This document shows positions 51,134 through 63,217 of a stretch of 64,000 bases of DNA, piece after piece (the stretch's first letter is position 1; every line of letters begins with the position of its first letter). The stretch comes from Syngnathus acus (Eukaryota; Chordata; Actinopteri; Syngnathiformes; Syngnathidae). A model generated the notes under the pieces. That model saw nothing but the letters and a program-made list of their open reading frames with translations, searched no databases and was not told the DNA's origin. The translations under genes were made by a program, and so were the position numbers. The stretch spans positions 9,420,104 through 9,484,103 of the forward strand of contig NC_051105.1 of the NCBI RefSeq assembly GCF_901709675.1, read 5' to 3'.

Positions 51134-53650
51134 AGTAAAAGCAGGGAAAGCCCTCATGCATGCATTCAAAGTGTGATCTGTGGCAGGGCCTGAAGCCTGC
51201 TGAGAAATAAGTTCTTGTGTAAGCGAGCGAGGCGATTGTGTTGCAGCAAAGAGGGGAAAAAGGATTTGTTTAATGGGGAAAAATGGGAGCTGGGGTAAAA
51301 GTTAGCAGTAGCAGCCAACATAATTGATGGAAACAGTTTGGGGACCAGATTAAGATTCATGGCGAGGACTACACGTGGGGGATGGAAAGCGGTGTAGTCT
51401 GGAGGCATAAAGTATATCTTGCCTTCTAGCTTAATTGATAGAAAGCCTTCTCAATGCAACGGAAAACAGAAACAAGGGGAAATAGTGACTTAAGCCCAGA
51501 GGCAAGAGAAACAAGTTTAGATGGGGCTCGGGTGGGTCAGTCCTTCCAGTCCCCAGACTGGCTGGAAAAAGGTTCGCTGTGTGTATGAGTAACACACACA
51601 GACCCTTGACAAGTACCCTTGAGGAGCCTTTCGGCATTGTGCATTAACCACAACCGACCCAGCAGAACTGCTCCATGGCCAATTGTACAAGAGAGAGTCC
51701 GTGCAGTGAATTAGACTGTGTGTATGAATGTTAATGAGGCTTTGACTGCATGCAAAAGCGCATATCCATACTTCTATGTGCTTTTTAATGCGATTAAAGC
51801 CCCGCCCATCAGGCAGTGGTTATGGAGATAGATAGCCCGCATATTAGCAAGTCACGGAGTACCTTACACTCTCTTATTAAACATTTTAAGAGTAATAATT
51901 TATAGGTTCACCCATTGTAGATATTATAACCAGAGAGATGATTGTGATTTATACTGTATTGGAGGTAGAGCGATATGAGGAATGAAAAACAAATGGATTG
52001 CAGTATGAGCCAAAAAGAAGTACACGTTGAAATAGTAAATATCACGCAAATGTAGTGCTTGTACTGTGGCAGACGGTTTTTAATGTATTTCAGGTTTTGT
52101 TTGGGGAATTTATGGTCTTGCGTTGCATCTTTGGCACAGACCACAAATTTCACAACAATGACTTCTCTTCCACCAAAATATGCAATACAATGATGTACGT
52201 CAAACAAAGGGTGCCTCTGCAGATTTCTCTTCAGTAGCACATTTCCCCGGGGAGGTTATATGACCTATCAAGCAGAAATGTGAATTAATGGCGAACCATA
52301 TGGAGGCAGTGACACCATTGCCGGTTGGTGACCGGAAGCTAGAGTGTAATAGTTATGACAGCCTCTCAGCAAGTTATTGTTTCAGATGAATTTTAAAGTG
52401 CACAGCAGATGGACTGTAATGTAGGCCATGATTAGCATCAGTATTAGTGCCTTGTAACTCACACTTAGTCACACAAGCTCATTTGGACTAAGGACTACTC
52501 TGACCTTAGAAATTGCATTCCTACTCCTCTTATTCATCCACCTTAGTTAAAATATTAAGCTTGTTTATAAGCCAAAATGATATTTGTAATTTGATTTAAT
52601 GTTAATGAACAGTTCAGTGCGTTGTTGGTAAGGTTGGTATGTTGAAACGCAATCCAATGATTTGAGTCGGGGATCATTGCATATCCATTTAAGACGATTT
52701 TTGAGTCTAGCTTTGAATGATTCTAGCTAGATTTTTCTCATTGATTGACAGGTTTTAAAAATATCATCACCCATTTGTTTTTTCTATTTCCTTAGCACAA
52801 GGCTTTTAGACTCCACACTGATGGCCAGGTCACACCGATAAAAAGACCACTGGCTGTTTTATGCAAACCTCCAGTGATGTCAAGATGGAGACAAATGGAT
52901 TCAATCATGCAGTGAGAGGAGGGAAATAGTACATGCTGAGATCTATTATTTACAGAAGGTCCACACATACTCACATACAAAATGAAATGACATCTCAAAG
53001 AAGGTCCCTGTGATAAACCTGCAACAGATCATGCTTTCTGAAAATATGCTTCACATAACCCAAGATGGTTTTGCCGTGGTTCATTTGATAGTCAAGGACC
53101 ACATCTTCTCAGACTCAGTCATCTCATTAGAAATCCGACTGCTTTTTGTCTTTTTAATCCATTTCAAATTCAGTTTACTCCAAGTCCAGGTTTCCAAGAT
53201 AAGCAGACTTAAAGGAAGTACTACCCTAAAATAATTCATAAAAAAGTTGAATCAACCAGACGTCACACTGTGATATCCTTTTTCTCTGATCTCAGTAGCC
53301 TTCCCCAAGGGTGCAATAACAGTTTATTATACCTATCCTCACTTTATGGCCTCCTACCCCCTACCTTCCTTCAGCTGTTATTGAAAACACTCAGATCTGC
53401 CATATATCATTCCTGAGCAGCACATTATGCTATGTGCAACCAAGCTAATCACTCGTGCCTCGATCGGGTATTATCCAGGTCACATTGGAAGAATTCTGCA
53501 TAGATTTGAAACTCCTCTGAAGCAATCTCATTTGTCTTTATAGATTATCATTTGTCCAAATGCTGAGAGAGGAAAAAATTAAAAAGCAAGGAAGCAGTAT
53601 TGTTCGGATGTGATTGTTGAAAACTCCAAAGCGACTTTCATGAAGTAACA
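51134..53650. other. Intron 1, 3' end before exon 2
   Basis: Non-coding with no clear repeat. The last 30 bases before exon 2 form the polypyrimidine tract and acceptor; a possible branch point AGTAAC sits at about 53644-53649. No alternative exon seen. Confidence 0.5.
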
Positions 53651-53678
53651 CTGTTATGTCGCTCTTTTGTTTCCCTAG

Positions 53679-53830
53679 TATGTGCCGGAACGGAGAACAA
53701 GCTGAGTACGCTGTCCGACCTGGAGCAGCAATATCGCACCCTGAGGAAGTACTACGAGAGTTGTGAAGTCGTAATGGGCAATCTCGAAATCACCAGCATT
53801 GACCGGAGTCGAGACCTCACTTTCCTCAGA
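53679..53830 (+). CDS. erbb4: erbb4 coding exon 2: start of extracellular domain I
   Basis: Second coding exon of the ErbB4 receptor. Its first two bases (TA) complete the valine codon begun by the G that ends exon 1; then come 50 full codons from CAGTENKLS to RDLTFLR. This is the start of extracellular domain I (the first leucine-rich receptor L domain, part of the neuregulin-binding ectodomain). From memory, about 44 of 51 residues agree with human ERBB4, including DLEQQYR, LRKYYE and [17 protein letters not shown] differs clearly here (NKLTQLGTFEDHF). Cysteines at precursor positions 28 and 55 keep the 27-residue spacing of the human 29-56 disulphide. The length (152 bp), phase 1 entry and phase 0 exit match the family. 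Acceptor AG at 53677-53678 and donor gtaagg at 53831 are consensus. The next exon, expected to start with Ser-Val, is outside the window. Confidence 0.97.
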
Positions 53831-55162
53831 GTAAGGACAAGAAAGCATACACGATGACATCATTGTGACGTGTGTTTATGACAATATGCCTCGAGTGGTC
53901 ATACTTTGGGCATTATTGTCTTCATATGCATTTAATTGGCTGGGTTGGTTACAGTGATTGTTTCATTGATTGCTTCAAATCAAGACTAAATCATTCAAAT
54001 TGTATCTGCTTGTATAAATTAATGGCTACAATTAAAAGAAGCTGACCGAGACTGGTATCTTGGTTCTCTTGAGTTGAAACATTTTGACCAAACAACCATG
54101 CCACAGGCCCACAAGATACACCAAAGCAATCTAATTAGCTTCAACTAATGATGAAACGTCATACAAATCTAAATTATTAGTATTTGTGGATTAGTTATTG
54201 CTAAAACAGCCTTAAAGTTCAAATCCAAGAATCAACGTTCTCCCAATGTTATCAAGATAAAAACAAGTATCAGGTCAGCCTACATATAGTATTTCAGTCT
54301 CAAATGATTCACACATCATTTATGAACTATGCATTTGATTGGGAAAGGATGTGTCACTTTTCCTATTGTTATTTTTTAAACAATCAGGACCTAAGTGGCA
54401 GTGTTTTGGTCACAGTAACGTCAACCCTGCCTCACAACTACGCTTTGATGCTGAGTCATCCACCACTTCAATGCACCACTTTGTTTTGATGGACCCACAT
54501 GCAACTGTGGCGACGGGTGATGTCAGCCCTGAGCCCTTCAGGACAGGAGTGATAATAGTGTGGCGATGAGAGGTGTGGAGGAGGCAGCAGATGTCATTGT
54601 GGTGATATTTGCAAGAAGAAAAAACTGCTTTGGGTGAAATCAGCTGTTCACGTTAACTTCTTGACCCTGAACCTTCATTATTACAGAGCGTGTTAAGTGC
54701 TCTGTGCCGCACTAGCATTGTCCCGCTTCAGTTGATTCCAGTGTATCTGGGGGACTGGAGCACTCCCTTGGTGGTAAACTTTATGTGCTTCCTACATTAA
54801 CAGGCCAGTAGTTTTACTTTATGAATCACCTGGGCTTTGCAATGAAGTTAGACGCCAACCATGGTAAGCTGTGTTGTCACATTTTGTGCAGTAACAGTTC
54901 AGCTGTGATTGAACATTAACAATGAAACGAAACATTGATTGGTCAACAGGACAGCAATCATGGACAATACTGACTGAATACACCCCGTGAGGCAAAACAC
55001 AACTGAGAAAATTTTGTGCATGATGGATGGTTGAATGCAACTATTAGACCCCTACGGTTGTAATCAGCAGCAGTGATTTAGATCGAGGATTTCAAGCCCT
55101 CAAGCCATTCACTACTGGCCCGCAACAGTGACTGAACAAACACAATTTTATTGATCATCACT

Positions 55163-55204
55163 GTTCGTTCGTTCATTCATTCATTCATTCATTCATTCAT
55201 TCAT

Positions 55205-55243
<39 letters not shown>
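55163..55243. repeat. Compound CATT/TATT microsatellite
   Basis: Starts as GTTC units, becomes about eight CATT copies, then about ten TTTA copies, 81 bp in all. The ordered change of unit suggests point mutations that spread by slippage. Confidence 0.93.
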
Positions 55244-55245
<2 letters not shown>

Positions 55246-55376
55246 CAGGTGCAGCCACCCATACCTCTATTTTTTTTTTTTTTAAAGAAAAATGCTGACG
55301 AACTAGCAAATATTTGCCAAATACAGCAAAGGTGTTTTGAGAGCTTCAAAAAAAAAAAAAAAGGGGAAGGCAAATT

Positions 55377-55680
55377 ATTTCAAGATTCAAGAAATTTTAT
55401 TCGCCATGTTTGGGCGTGCCAAACAAGGAATTTGACTTCGGTACATCACAGCCTCTGTTCAACATTTAGGTGACTAACAACACTCAGGACGTGTGAAAAA
55501 TGACAAATATTCTCAGACATCCCCTGATCTTAAACTCCCAGGAGGGCAAGGAAAAACTCAAAACTCCAACTCGGGGAAATGAGAAACTTTGAGAAGAGAC
55601 CACAAATGGGAAGATCCCTCTTCCAGGATGATCAGGCTGCAATGGATGCAGAGAGGACGCAGTACAAATAGTGTAGACAA
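55377..55680 (-). mobile_element. Reverse-strand retroposon relic
   Basis: On the reverse strand the element ends with AAATTCCTTGTTTGGC, then GGCGAATAAAATTTC and tandem TTGAATC-type units, the tail of a fish non-LTR retroposon. Further inside are GAGTTTTTCCTTGCCCTCC and CTCATTTCCCCGAGTTGG plus a CATTGCAGCCTGATCATCC stretch, strings I know from an abundant fish interspersed repeat. No intact ORF remains. The 5' boundary (near 55680) is approximate and no target duplication was found. The family name is not certain. Confidence 0.6.
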
Positions 55681-58149
55681 TTCAAAAAGGGTGTGGGGAG
55701 GAGAGCATACGATTTTCAAAAACCAGAAACATATATTTAAAGGTACAGTAATTGATCTCCAAGCTGCTAGTATGATTTGAATCTAGTTTCACTTCATGAT
55801 GATCACCATCCTTGGCCTTATTCCCGCTGATAACAAGGAGATAAATGTGAAGGTGCACCTCCAGAAGCAGAGAGCACAGCCATCGGGGAAAGATAGAATG
55901 AGGTTATAAACACACTACATGGATGGCGATGATGTGAGTAGGACTAAGAAATGGGAAAAGGAAGGGAAACGTCCGGTAGTTGATGCCTTTTGAACCGAGA
56001 TAAGAGCTGCTGTGGGCCGCAGCTCACGCTCGACCACTCACACGTTATGTCAAGTTATACATCAGGCTGCTACTGTGCATATGGTATCAATGCATTACTA
56101 ATTCCTCCATATGTGGATTGAGTGGGTGCGTCTGGATTGTATCCCACACATTGAATGGCCATTTATTGTACAAAGTAATCGTTCTACCACTTCCTTTGGG
56201 AGTCATGAACAAAGACTGTGTCCCAACTCAGATGTCGTTCCGTATTTCCTGATGTTATAAGTCCTCTTCACACCTGCTTACGTTTCACACAACTTAGCTT
56301 TCATTTACAAAATGACTCCCTCTGGCACCAACTCACAAGGTTTCTACATCTTATCATCGTGAGCAATTAACTTGGGTTAATTGAACATGCTAATTAAGAA
56401 GATAGGGTGCCAGGCAGCAGGGGATCAGGAGGGCATAGGTTCAGTGTATCTTTAGGAATGTTATTATTATTATTCCACAAAAAGTAATAACATGGCTCCC
56501 CAGGGAGGATGAGACCTTACCTTGAGGTAGAGGAGAAGTAGCTAATGCGAAGCGGCACGCATACTGGTTGTCTCTTGAAGGTGATTGAAACTGATGCTTG
56601 GGCTCCTTTTTTAAAGATATACCAAAGATGGATGGCTTGCCCCAAACAGCCTTTACCAGTAAACAGAGTCCATCTTCCAAACTACCCCCACAACAGATGA
56701 TTCAACGCTCGCGCTTTGATTAATAACTACATTGCAGCGCTGAGGTTTTCAGCCTGCTTTCAATAGATGCAGTTAAAGATCCACGATAGTGAGTTTTAGC
56801 TGCAGATATTTTTTGAATTAATCATTTCCCATATTGTTAATTAGATATAGTGCAGTGTGTCATGATCGCATGATTTTACATGCGCATCTGTATTTGGTTC
56901 TAGAGATGAAACGGTTCGGCATTTTCCAATGTGACATTTGAATTTTTCATCACTATTTATCACTGTTTGATGAACAGAACACCAAAAGTGGTAAACTCAC
57001 ACTTGGGTGTCTCTTCACCCACTTGTCACTTTCTGCATGTGCTCCAAAGCAGATCTTGGGAATATGAAATATTCATGTTTCCTTCTCTTTGCCCTTGCTG
57101 GTCTCAGGAGGGAGCCGCGGTTAGATTAGATTATTCGTCATCCCTTGCAAACATTAGTAAACATGTAATTTTTCTCTGTGTATTAATGCAATCATGAGCC
57201 AGTGTCTCACTACTGTTGTGTAGTTGTAAATAAATTCATATTTTGACACATGGGTATATTTTATATCTGCACCAAACGTTTTTTTTTATCAGTGTGACAT
57301 TTTCACATAAATATTAAATATTAATCTACTGTATTATCATTTAGTCCAGGTCTAGCATTTACTGTGACCCCTATTATTTTCTCCTTCCTTTTGTCCTGTT
57401 TAATTTTAATAATCCTGGTTATTATTTCAAGTCTGTGAAATAATGCGATAATGCCAACAATGAACAGCTGCAGTGGACGATTTGGATTTACAGCACTGAA
57501 GCAAATGATGAGGCAATCTTATTAGAAACAAGGAGAAAGAGACCATCCAGCATCATGAACTGCTTTATTGCAGACCCTTTCAATTTTAGTGAGCTCTTGA
57601 CATTTTATCACACTTTAAATGAGAATAAGGAAATTACAACTGTACTCACCTTTTTAGTTCCGAATTTCAGCTGGATCGCTCAGCAAAGAAAAAAAAAAAA
57701 AGAAAAAAAGCTTAGACCGGGCTGTGTTCCCATGCATTTACTAAGGACAGATAATATGTAAATGTATGTGTTTTATAATTCATATTGTATTGTATCATCT
57801 ATTATAAGTTATAGCAGATTCAATATATTATTTAACACCTGTATTATTTTAGAGTCATACAGCAAATATAACAAATACAAATTGTAATACTATTAGATAC
57901 TGGAAATGTGCTTCTTCCCTCACCAGGTTGAACCAGTGATAAAGCTCGAGAATGCTTATGCTGCACTCTTTTTATATGGCACTCAGTGGCAAATACGTAC
58001 GTGAACTTGGCCCTTCCCTTGATCCAGCTATCAATAGTGTTGCCAATAGAAGCACTCCAGTGCACCAGTAAACAGAAGCACACAGCGTAGCTTGAGGTAA
58101 AAAAAAAAAGAAATGTTGCTAAGATACAACACAGGTGCCTCGTGCTTGT

Positions 58150-58322
58150 ATCTACCTTTCTCACGCGTGTGGACGTGGTTTCGTCACTTTGAAATCACTC
58201 TTCCACCTCATTTCCTTTTGCATGCACCGCCTGTCGTCACATCAGCGCAGGGCCCAAATCGAATATTTCCCTGTCGACACGGCATGACGTTGCCTCGTCA
58301 CGACACGACGGCGCGTACATAA
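58150..58322. other. CpG-dense patch in intron 2
   Basis: A dense cluster of CpG (for example CGTCACGACACGACGGCGCG at 58296-58315) in a region that is otherwise AT-rich and CpG-poor. It could be an unmethylated regulatory element or a fragment of GC-rich repeat. No promoter motif or exon supports either reading. Confidence 0.45.
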
Positions 58323-60143
58323 TGACACTGCACTCTGCAGAGTGAAAAATGTAATTTTACAATTAGATGTTATCCTCCTGGGGTCCAAAGCAAGGAATAA
58401 GTGAACTATTATAACTTGTTGAGCAACTTAACTCTACTCTGTTGGATTTTTCTGTCTCATGCTTGGTAGGTGAGATTGTGTTTCTCTTATTTTCAAGTTG
58501 TTTTAGATTATGTATTACCGAGGTTAAAGGTCACTGATTTTGAGACCACTATAAAGTCTTCCAAAACCTGGATTGATTGGGCAGGAATTGTATTTTGATG
58601 ATCTCAATGATATAAATAGTCTAAGAAAAAAAAAATAAAAAATGCTTTAGATTATTTACTACTTATTTATTGAAGAATGTCAATTCCAAAATAATTATTC
58701 ATTAGTTTAGATATTTCAATCACGTTTTGGCCATCTGGACGCTTTCATAAGGGAAATGTCATCCTCGAGTACATTCAAAATTCAGGTTCCAGGAAGGAGC
58801 ATTTGTTCTTGCACTCGATTCACATCCTCTGACATCTTCCTTCATACTTCTTGACTGGCATATTTGTCCCCCAGGAACCAGTAGTGCCCTCCCCATCTTC
58901 CTAATTTTTGATGCACTCTTAGATGAGTGCAGATTACGTTGGCCCCCTGCTACTCACCAAACTCGTTCAATATTAATGAAGACTGATGAAGTGCTAGAGA
59001 GCCTCTGTCTTTCAGCCCTGACCCACATTGGATTGACAACTGCAATTAGCGTCCCCTCAAGTTCATTTCCATCACTTTAATTTGACACGAAGGAGGACAG
59101 TGTGGTGTGGGAGGCGAGACCATTGAGAAATCACCAGTGAGGTGAAGCTGAAGGCTGAAGGGGACGTTTAACCAGGAGCTACTTTGGGTACTTGACAGGA
59201 GGCAAATGTTTTCCCAACAAAGCTTGAATGTGAAAGTGATTCATGCTGCAAATACACCTGACACATTTGTTTTTCATACATTCTTAAATGTTTTAGTTGT
59301 GAAAAAAATCCACACATACGTATATCTATAAAATGAGTGAAAGTGACTTACGAATACAATCTAAATAAAAATATTTCACACCTGTGACTTTAGCTAAATT
59401 CCACCAAATTATCGTGTTGGCAATTCCCCAAGCGCCCCGTAATGCATTCATTTTTCTTTTCTTCCTACACCCCACATGGAGCTATCTCTCTCTTTACTAT
59501 TACTAAATACTCAGTGTTTGGATAAAAACTCATTAGCATTACATAGCCATTTAGCTAAGTGACACAGGGTGTAATTGTGCCATCCATCAATTTGTGCATA
59601 ATAACACACTCAAAGAGCCAAATGTTGATTAGCCTTCAAGCAGTCTCACCCGTGGCTTTTGGGAATTAATAGCGAGTGAGGTTAAGGGTTGTGTCAGAGG
59701 CAACTGTGGTCAAAATTGCTGACCCGTGAAAGCCAAATTAACTTGGAGACTGTGAAACTCATTTCCCGGTAGTTTCAAAGATAAGAAAAGTCGTACGAGA
59801 CCTCTGCGGGAAAAAGAAACCATTGTTGGCACGTTCTGTCTAAAGAATTGTGTCATCTCCAAAGTAACCACAAAAGAAGACAAAAAGCTTTGTATTAGAA
59901 CAGAAGACATGAGAAGCTTTTATGTTGTCGTTCCTGCCGGTGAGTCCTCCTTCAATTGGATGAAAAACATCGGTTGGAGCTGATTATACGAAATTATGCT
60001 CATGATATCTTTTTGTCTGTTGGTGACATTTTAGTTAAAGAAAAGATAAAGAATATGATTAAGAAGGCAGACTGGAATAAAACATGGAGATGAAGAGCTT
60101 ATTTTCAGCCATAATTGCAGCTGTTATCCTAGAACTCTATATA

Positions 60144-60145
60144 CG

Positions 60146-60176
<31 letters not shown>

Positions 60177-60178
60177 TA
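60144..60178. repeat. AT dinucleotide and T-run tract
   Basis: About 12 TA units followed by a T-run; low-complexity, easily melted DNA. Confidence 0.85.
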
Positions 60179-63161
60179 TTGAATTCACATTTTATTCAGA
60201 TGAGGGGACTGAAAATGTGACATAACCCTTGACTATGTGTGTGGGGAAAACTCAAACCAAATGAGAAGATGCCCAATATAACGATTTAGCCCGAATCACG
60301 TAAATAAATCATATCCTAAGGACACAATACCACAGGGAATAGTCTACTGCTCCCGCTTCTGGCTTTAAAATCCTTGTACAGGAAATGTCCATTTGAACAA
60401 TTAAAATATTCATTTTTTTTTTTTTTTACAGCTATTTTCCATCTACTCAACAATGAGCATAAAAAAGATGACAACACCCACAGCTTATGTTGTGGAATTG
60501 CAAAATCTAGCTGAGGAATGGCTAAGCATGTTTTCGTTATGACCGCTTTTATTCTTAGAAGTACCGAAACCACATCCGGGCGAGTCACTGACGTCCAGCA
60601 GACAAAAAATGCGAAAAATGTATTATTGAAACATGATTGGCTGTATTTAGTTTGTTTTCCTTCTTAACAAATGCTGATGGCATTGGCAGCCAAATGAGGC
60701 ACAATGGGGCACATGACTCCGAGGCGTGAGGGCAGCCAATTGGGTCAGAGAACAGAATCTTTGGTTCCCTGGGGAGAGAGCAAGACCTTCTTGTCCAATT
60801 TTAGCGAGTTCCTCTGTGATTACAGGAAGAGGCCATAGACAACACTCGGTCCACCAGCCTATACAATCAATCCGAGAATAGCGGAAATATTCATAGAATT
60901 AACAAACATTATGAATCATTAATCTGTATCATCCATAATGTCAACATTATACAATAATTTATGAATGTGCTTCTTTCCCCCCCCTTACATTCCTAAACTA
61001 ATGTTTCATCTTAACAGACCCACTGCTTCTTCCTCTGTCTCTTAAATTTATAATGCAGCGAGGCCTATCAAATTTTATAAGCTAATAATGAAGTTAAGGC
61101 TATTGTTAAGTGTTGCTATGGTAGCCCTCCCAATGCAACAGTTAAGAGTTTCACGCAGGTTCTCAGGCGAGGACTGAAGGGCTCAGAGTTTAATGTGGCT
61201 ATCAGACCTGCACAAAGGTGTCTGAGTAGACTAACAATTTGATAGGGTTTTTTAGGCACAGTCAAATACGCTTCGAGTGTGACAGGAATTCAAATTCATT
61301 GACTTTAGTTCATTTCCTTCTGTCATGTTCTCACAGAATTGTAGCAAAGCATGTTTAGGGATCTTGTTGGCATCCTTCCAAGAAGATACAATGACTAAAA
61401 ATGAATTCCAACCAAGGCGGTGTATTCTTTTCTCAGAGCTACCCATGACTGATTTCCAAGATGTTGTGCTGCAAATCAAAGAGTCCTTTGAAAAACAAAC
61501 AACAACCCTTTTTCAATCCAGTGTTGGAATTGCAGCATTTCACCAACATCTGTCTTGTGTTGAAGCACGATTCAACTGTTTCATACTCTCCTGCCGACAG
61601 GTGTAAATGTAAATGAGTGTGTTCCCTGTATCTGGAAAATTACCCTGTCCACATAGAAGGTAAATGTTCTCAATAAAGGGGGCTATAGATTATTTAACAT
61701 AGCCTCGGGACGTTTTACAAGTCCCACGGTGAAATCTGAAGAAAGGGGCAGGAAATAGTGGCATTGTTCTGAGAAAAATTGCTGCCGTTTTTGTTGTGTT
61801 GGGTCCAATTACTTGTTAGTAGGACACTGTGACCAAAAAAAGGCAATGTTGTCAATTCTGTTTTTTTTTTAATATTAGGTCCTTGCTTATGTCAACAAAT
61901 TTCCTATGAAAGAAGCAAAGAATGTATATGCCGTACAGCTCTTATCTCCTCAAAATATAACCATTATAAGACCAATAGTTCAACATTCTATATCTCACAA
62001 AATCAGCAGCGACGAAAAAACATTCAGAAAAGTGGATGCTGTTCGCCAAGATGAAAATGTGTTGTGTATATTGTGTTTTTGCATCTTGAGGGGCGGAGGT
62101 GTGTCTCAGGTTTGCATTTTTTCAAAGAAAATTCTGGCAGCAAATTGGAATGCTTGCATGCATAGCCCCAAAATACTGATCAGTAAATTATTTAAAAATG
62201 CAAAACCTGCATTCTGCCATCTCTCTTCTCTAAAGGTACTACAATCAAAACTCCGATGGGATTTGATTCCCAAGCCTGATTAAAGACCTAACCAGGGGCT
62301 ACATGGTCCACCCCACTGCCCCCTCCCTCACATCAGCTTGTAGTTAGGCAGTGCAGGAAAGTGATTACTCACGGATTAAGACTTGCCTGGTTGCCGATAT
62401 GTGGGGCATAATTGAATAATGGCTGCTTCACCCGAATGGTCCCACTGCAGAGGGGCCTCCTAGCCTCGTCAGATTGCCGCAATATTAACCATGACACAGG
62501 CATAACCGGGACGGTAATTAATACACTGAATCAATTACAAATTAGTCTATTTGTAGAATTCCCAACAGGGGTCCACTCATTACAAGTGCTCTGATGGAGC
62601 TGTAAGTCTTCCTCGTGGGAAGTGGTGTCTCTACTCTGTTCAATCTCGATATCAGTCTTCATCTCTTTCCTCAAGGTGGGATACGCGAGACAAATTGAGG
62701 CTAAAATTAATGGTGCTTGCTATCTGGCATCGCAATCCATAAAGTGACAACTGCAGCTCCAGAAAAAATATCAGACGCTCGGAATTGTCTAAATAAATGC
62801 GGACCCGAGATCCATTAAACTTGGAGTGAGATCTTGCAGCTTTCCGTCTTTCTTACTTCTGAATCTGCAACACTGCATATTGCTGCCTTAAGCACTTGAG
62901 AGTTCTGTCCGCTAATGGTGATTGATGTAATTGTACAGTGCTTTTATATAATATAAAGGCATCCTTTGCAAGAGCTGTATTAAAAATTGCTAGTGTTTCA
63001 GTTGCTATGTCAACAAAATTCTTGGAATCGCGGTTTTCCTTTGCAGAAGTATATTTTTATGTAAATGTTAACAAAGAAATAAGGAAAAAAATAAGTACAA
63101 CACCTTGTGAGGATAAAACAATTTGGATAATGGCCAGATTGATGGTTTTTAGTGAACGATC

Positions 63162-63217
63162 TAATTAATCGACAAAACAACTGATTTTTTTCGATTAATC
63201 TTTAGTTGCATCCCTAA
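63162..63217. mobile_element. Decayed terminus of a DNA-transposon-like repeat
   Basis: Contains TAATTAATCGACAAAACAAC, a T-run, CGATTAATCTTTAGTTGCAT and CCCTAA. The reverse complement TTAGGGATGCAACTAAAGAT followed by TAATCG resembles the widespread fish repeat end TAGGGCTGCAACTAACGATT with ATTAATCGATTA inside. Only one end is visible and it has diverged. Confidence 0.5.

Larger units (their letters stand above)
6179..53678 (+). other. erbb4: erbb4 intron 1 (47.5 kb)
   Basis: Phase-1 intron between the signal-peptide exon and the first domain I exon. Donor gtaagc follows 6178. The acceptor is a pyrimidine-rich stretch (53651-53676) ending in AG at 53677-53678. Human ERBB4 is a gene of more than a megabase with a very large first intron, so 47.5 kb fits a compact fish genome. 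No further exon or nested gene is recognised inside. Repeats and candidate regulatory blocks are listed separately. Confidence 0.85.

Noticed and set aside
53675-53863. Reverse ORF opposite erbb4 exon 2
   Set aside because: Antisense shadow of a real exon that has correct splice sites and family similarity on the + strand.
61906-62283. 125-codon forward ORF in intron 2
   Set aside because: No similarity recognised; not bounded by plausible splice sites with conserved content.
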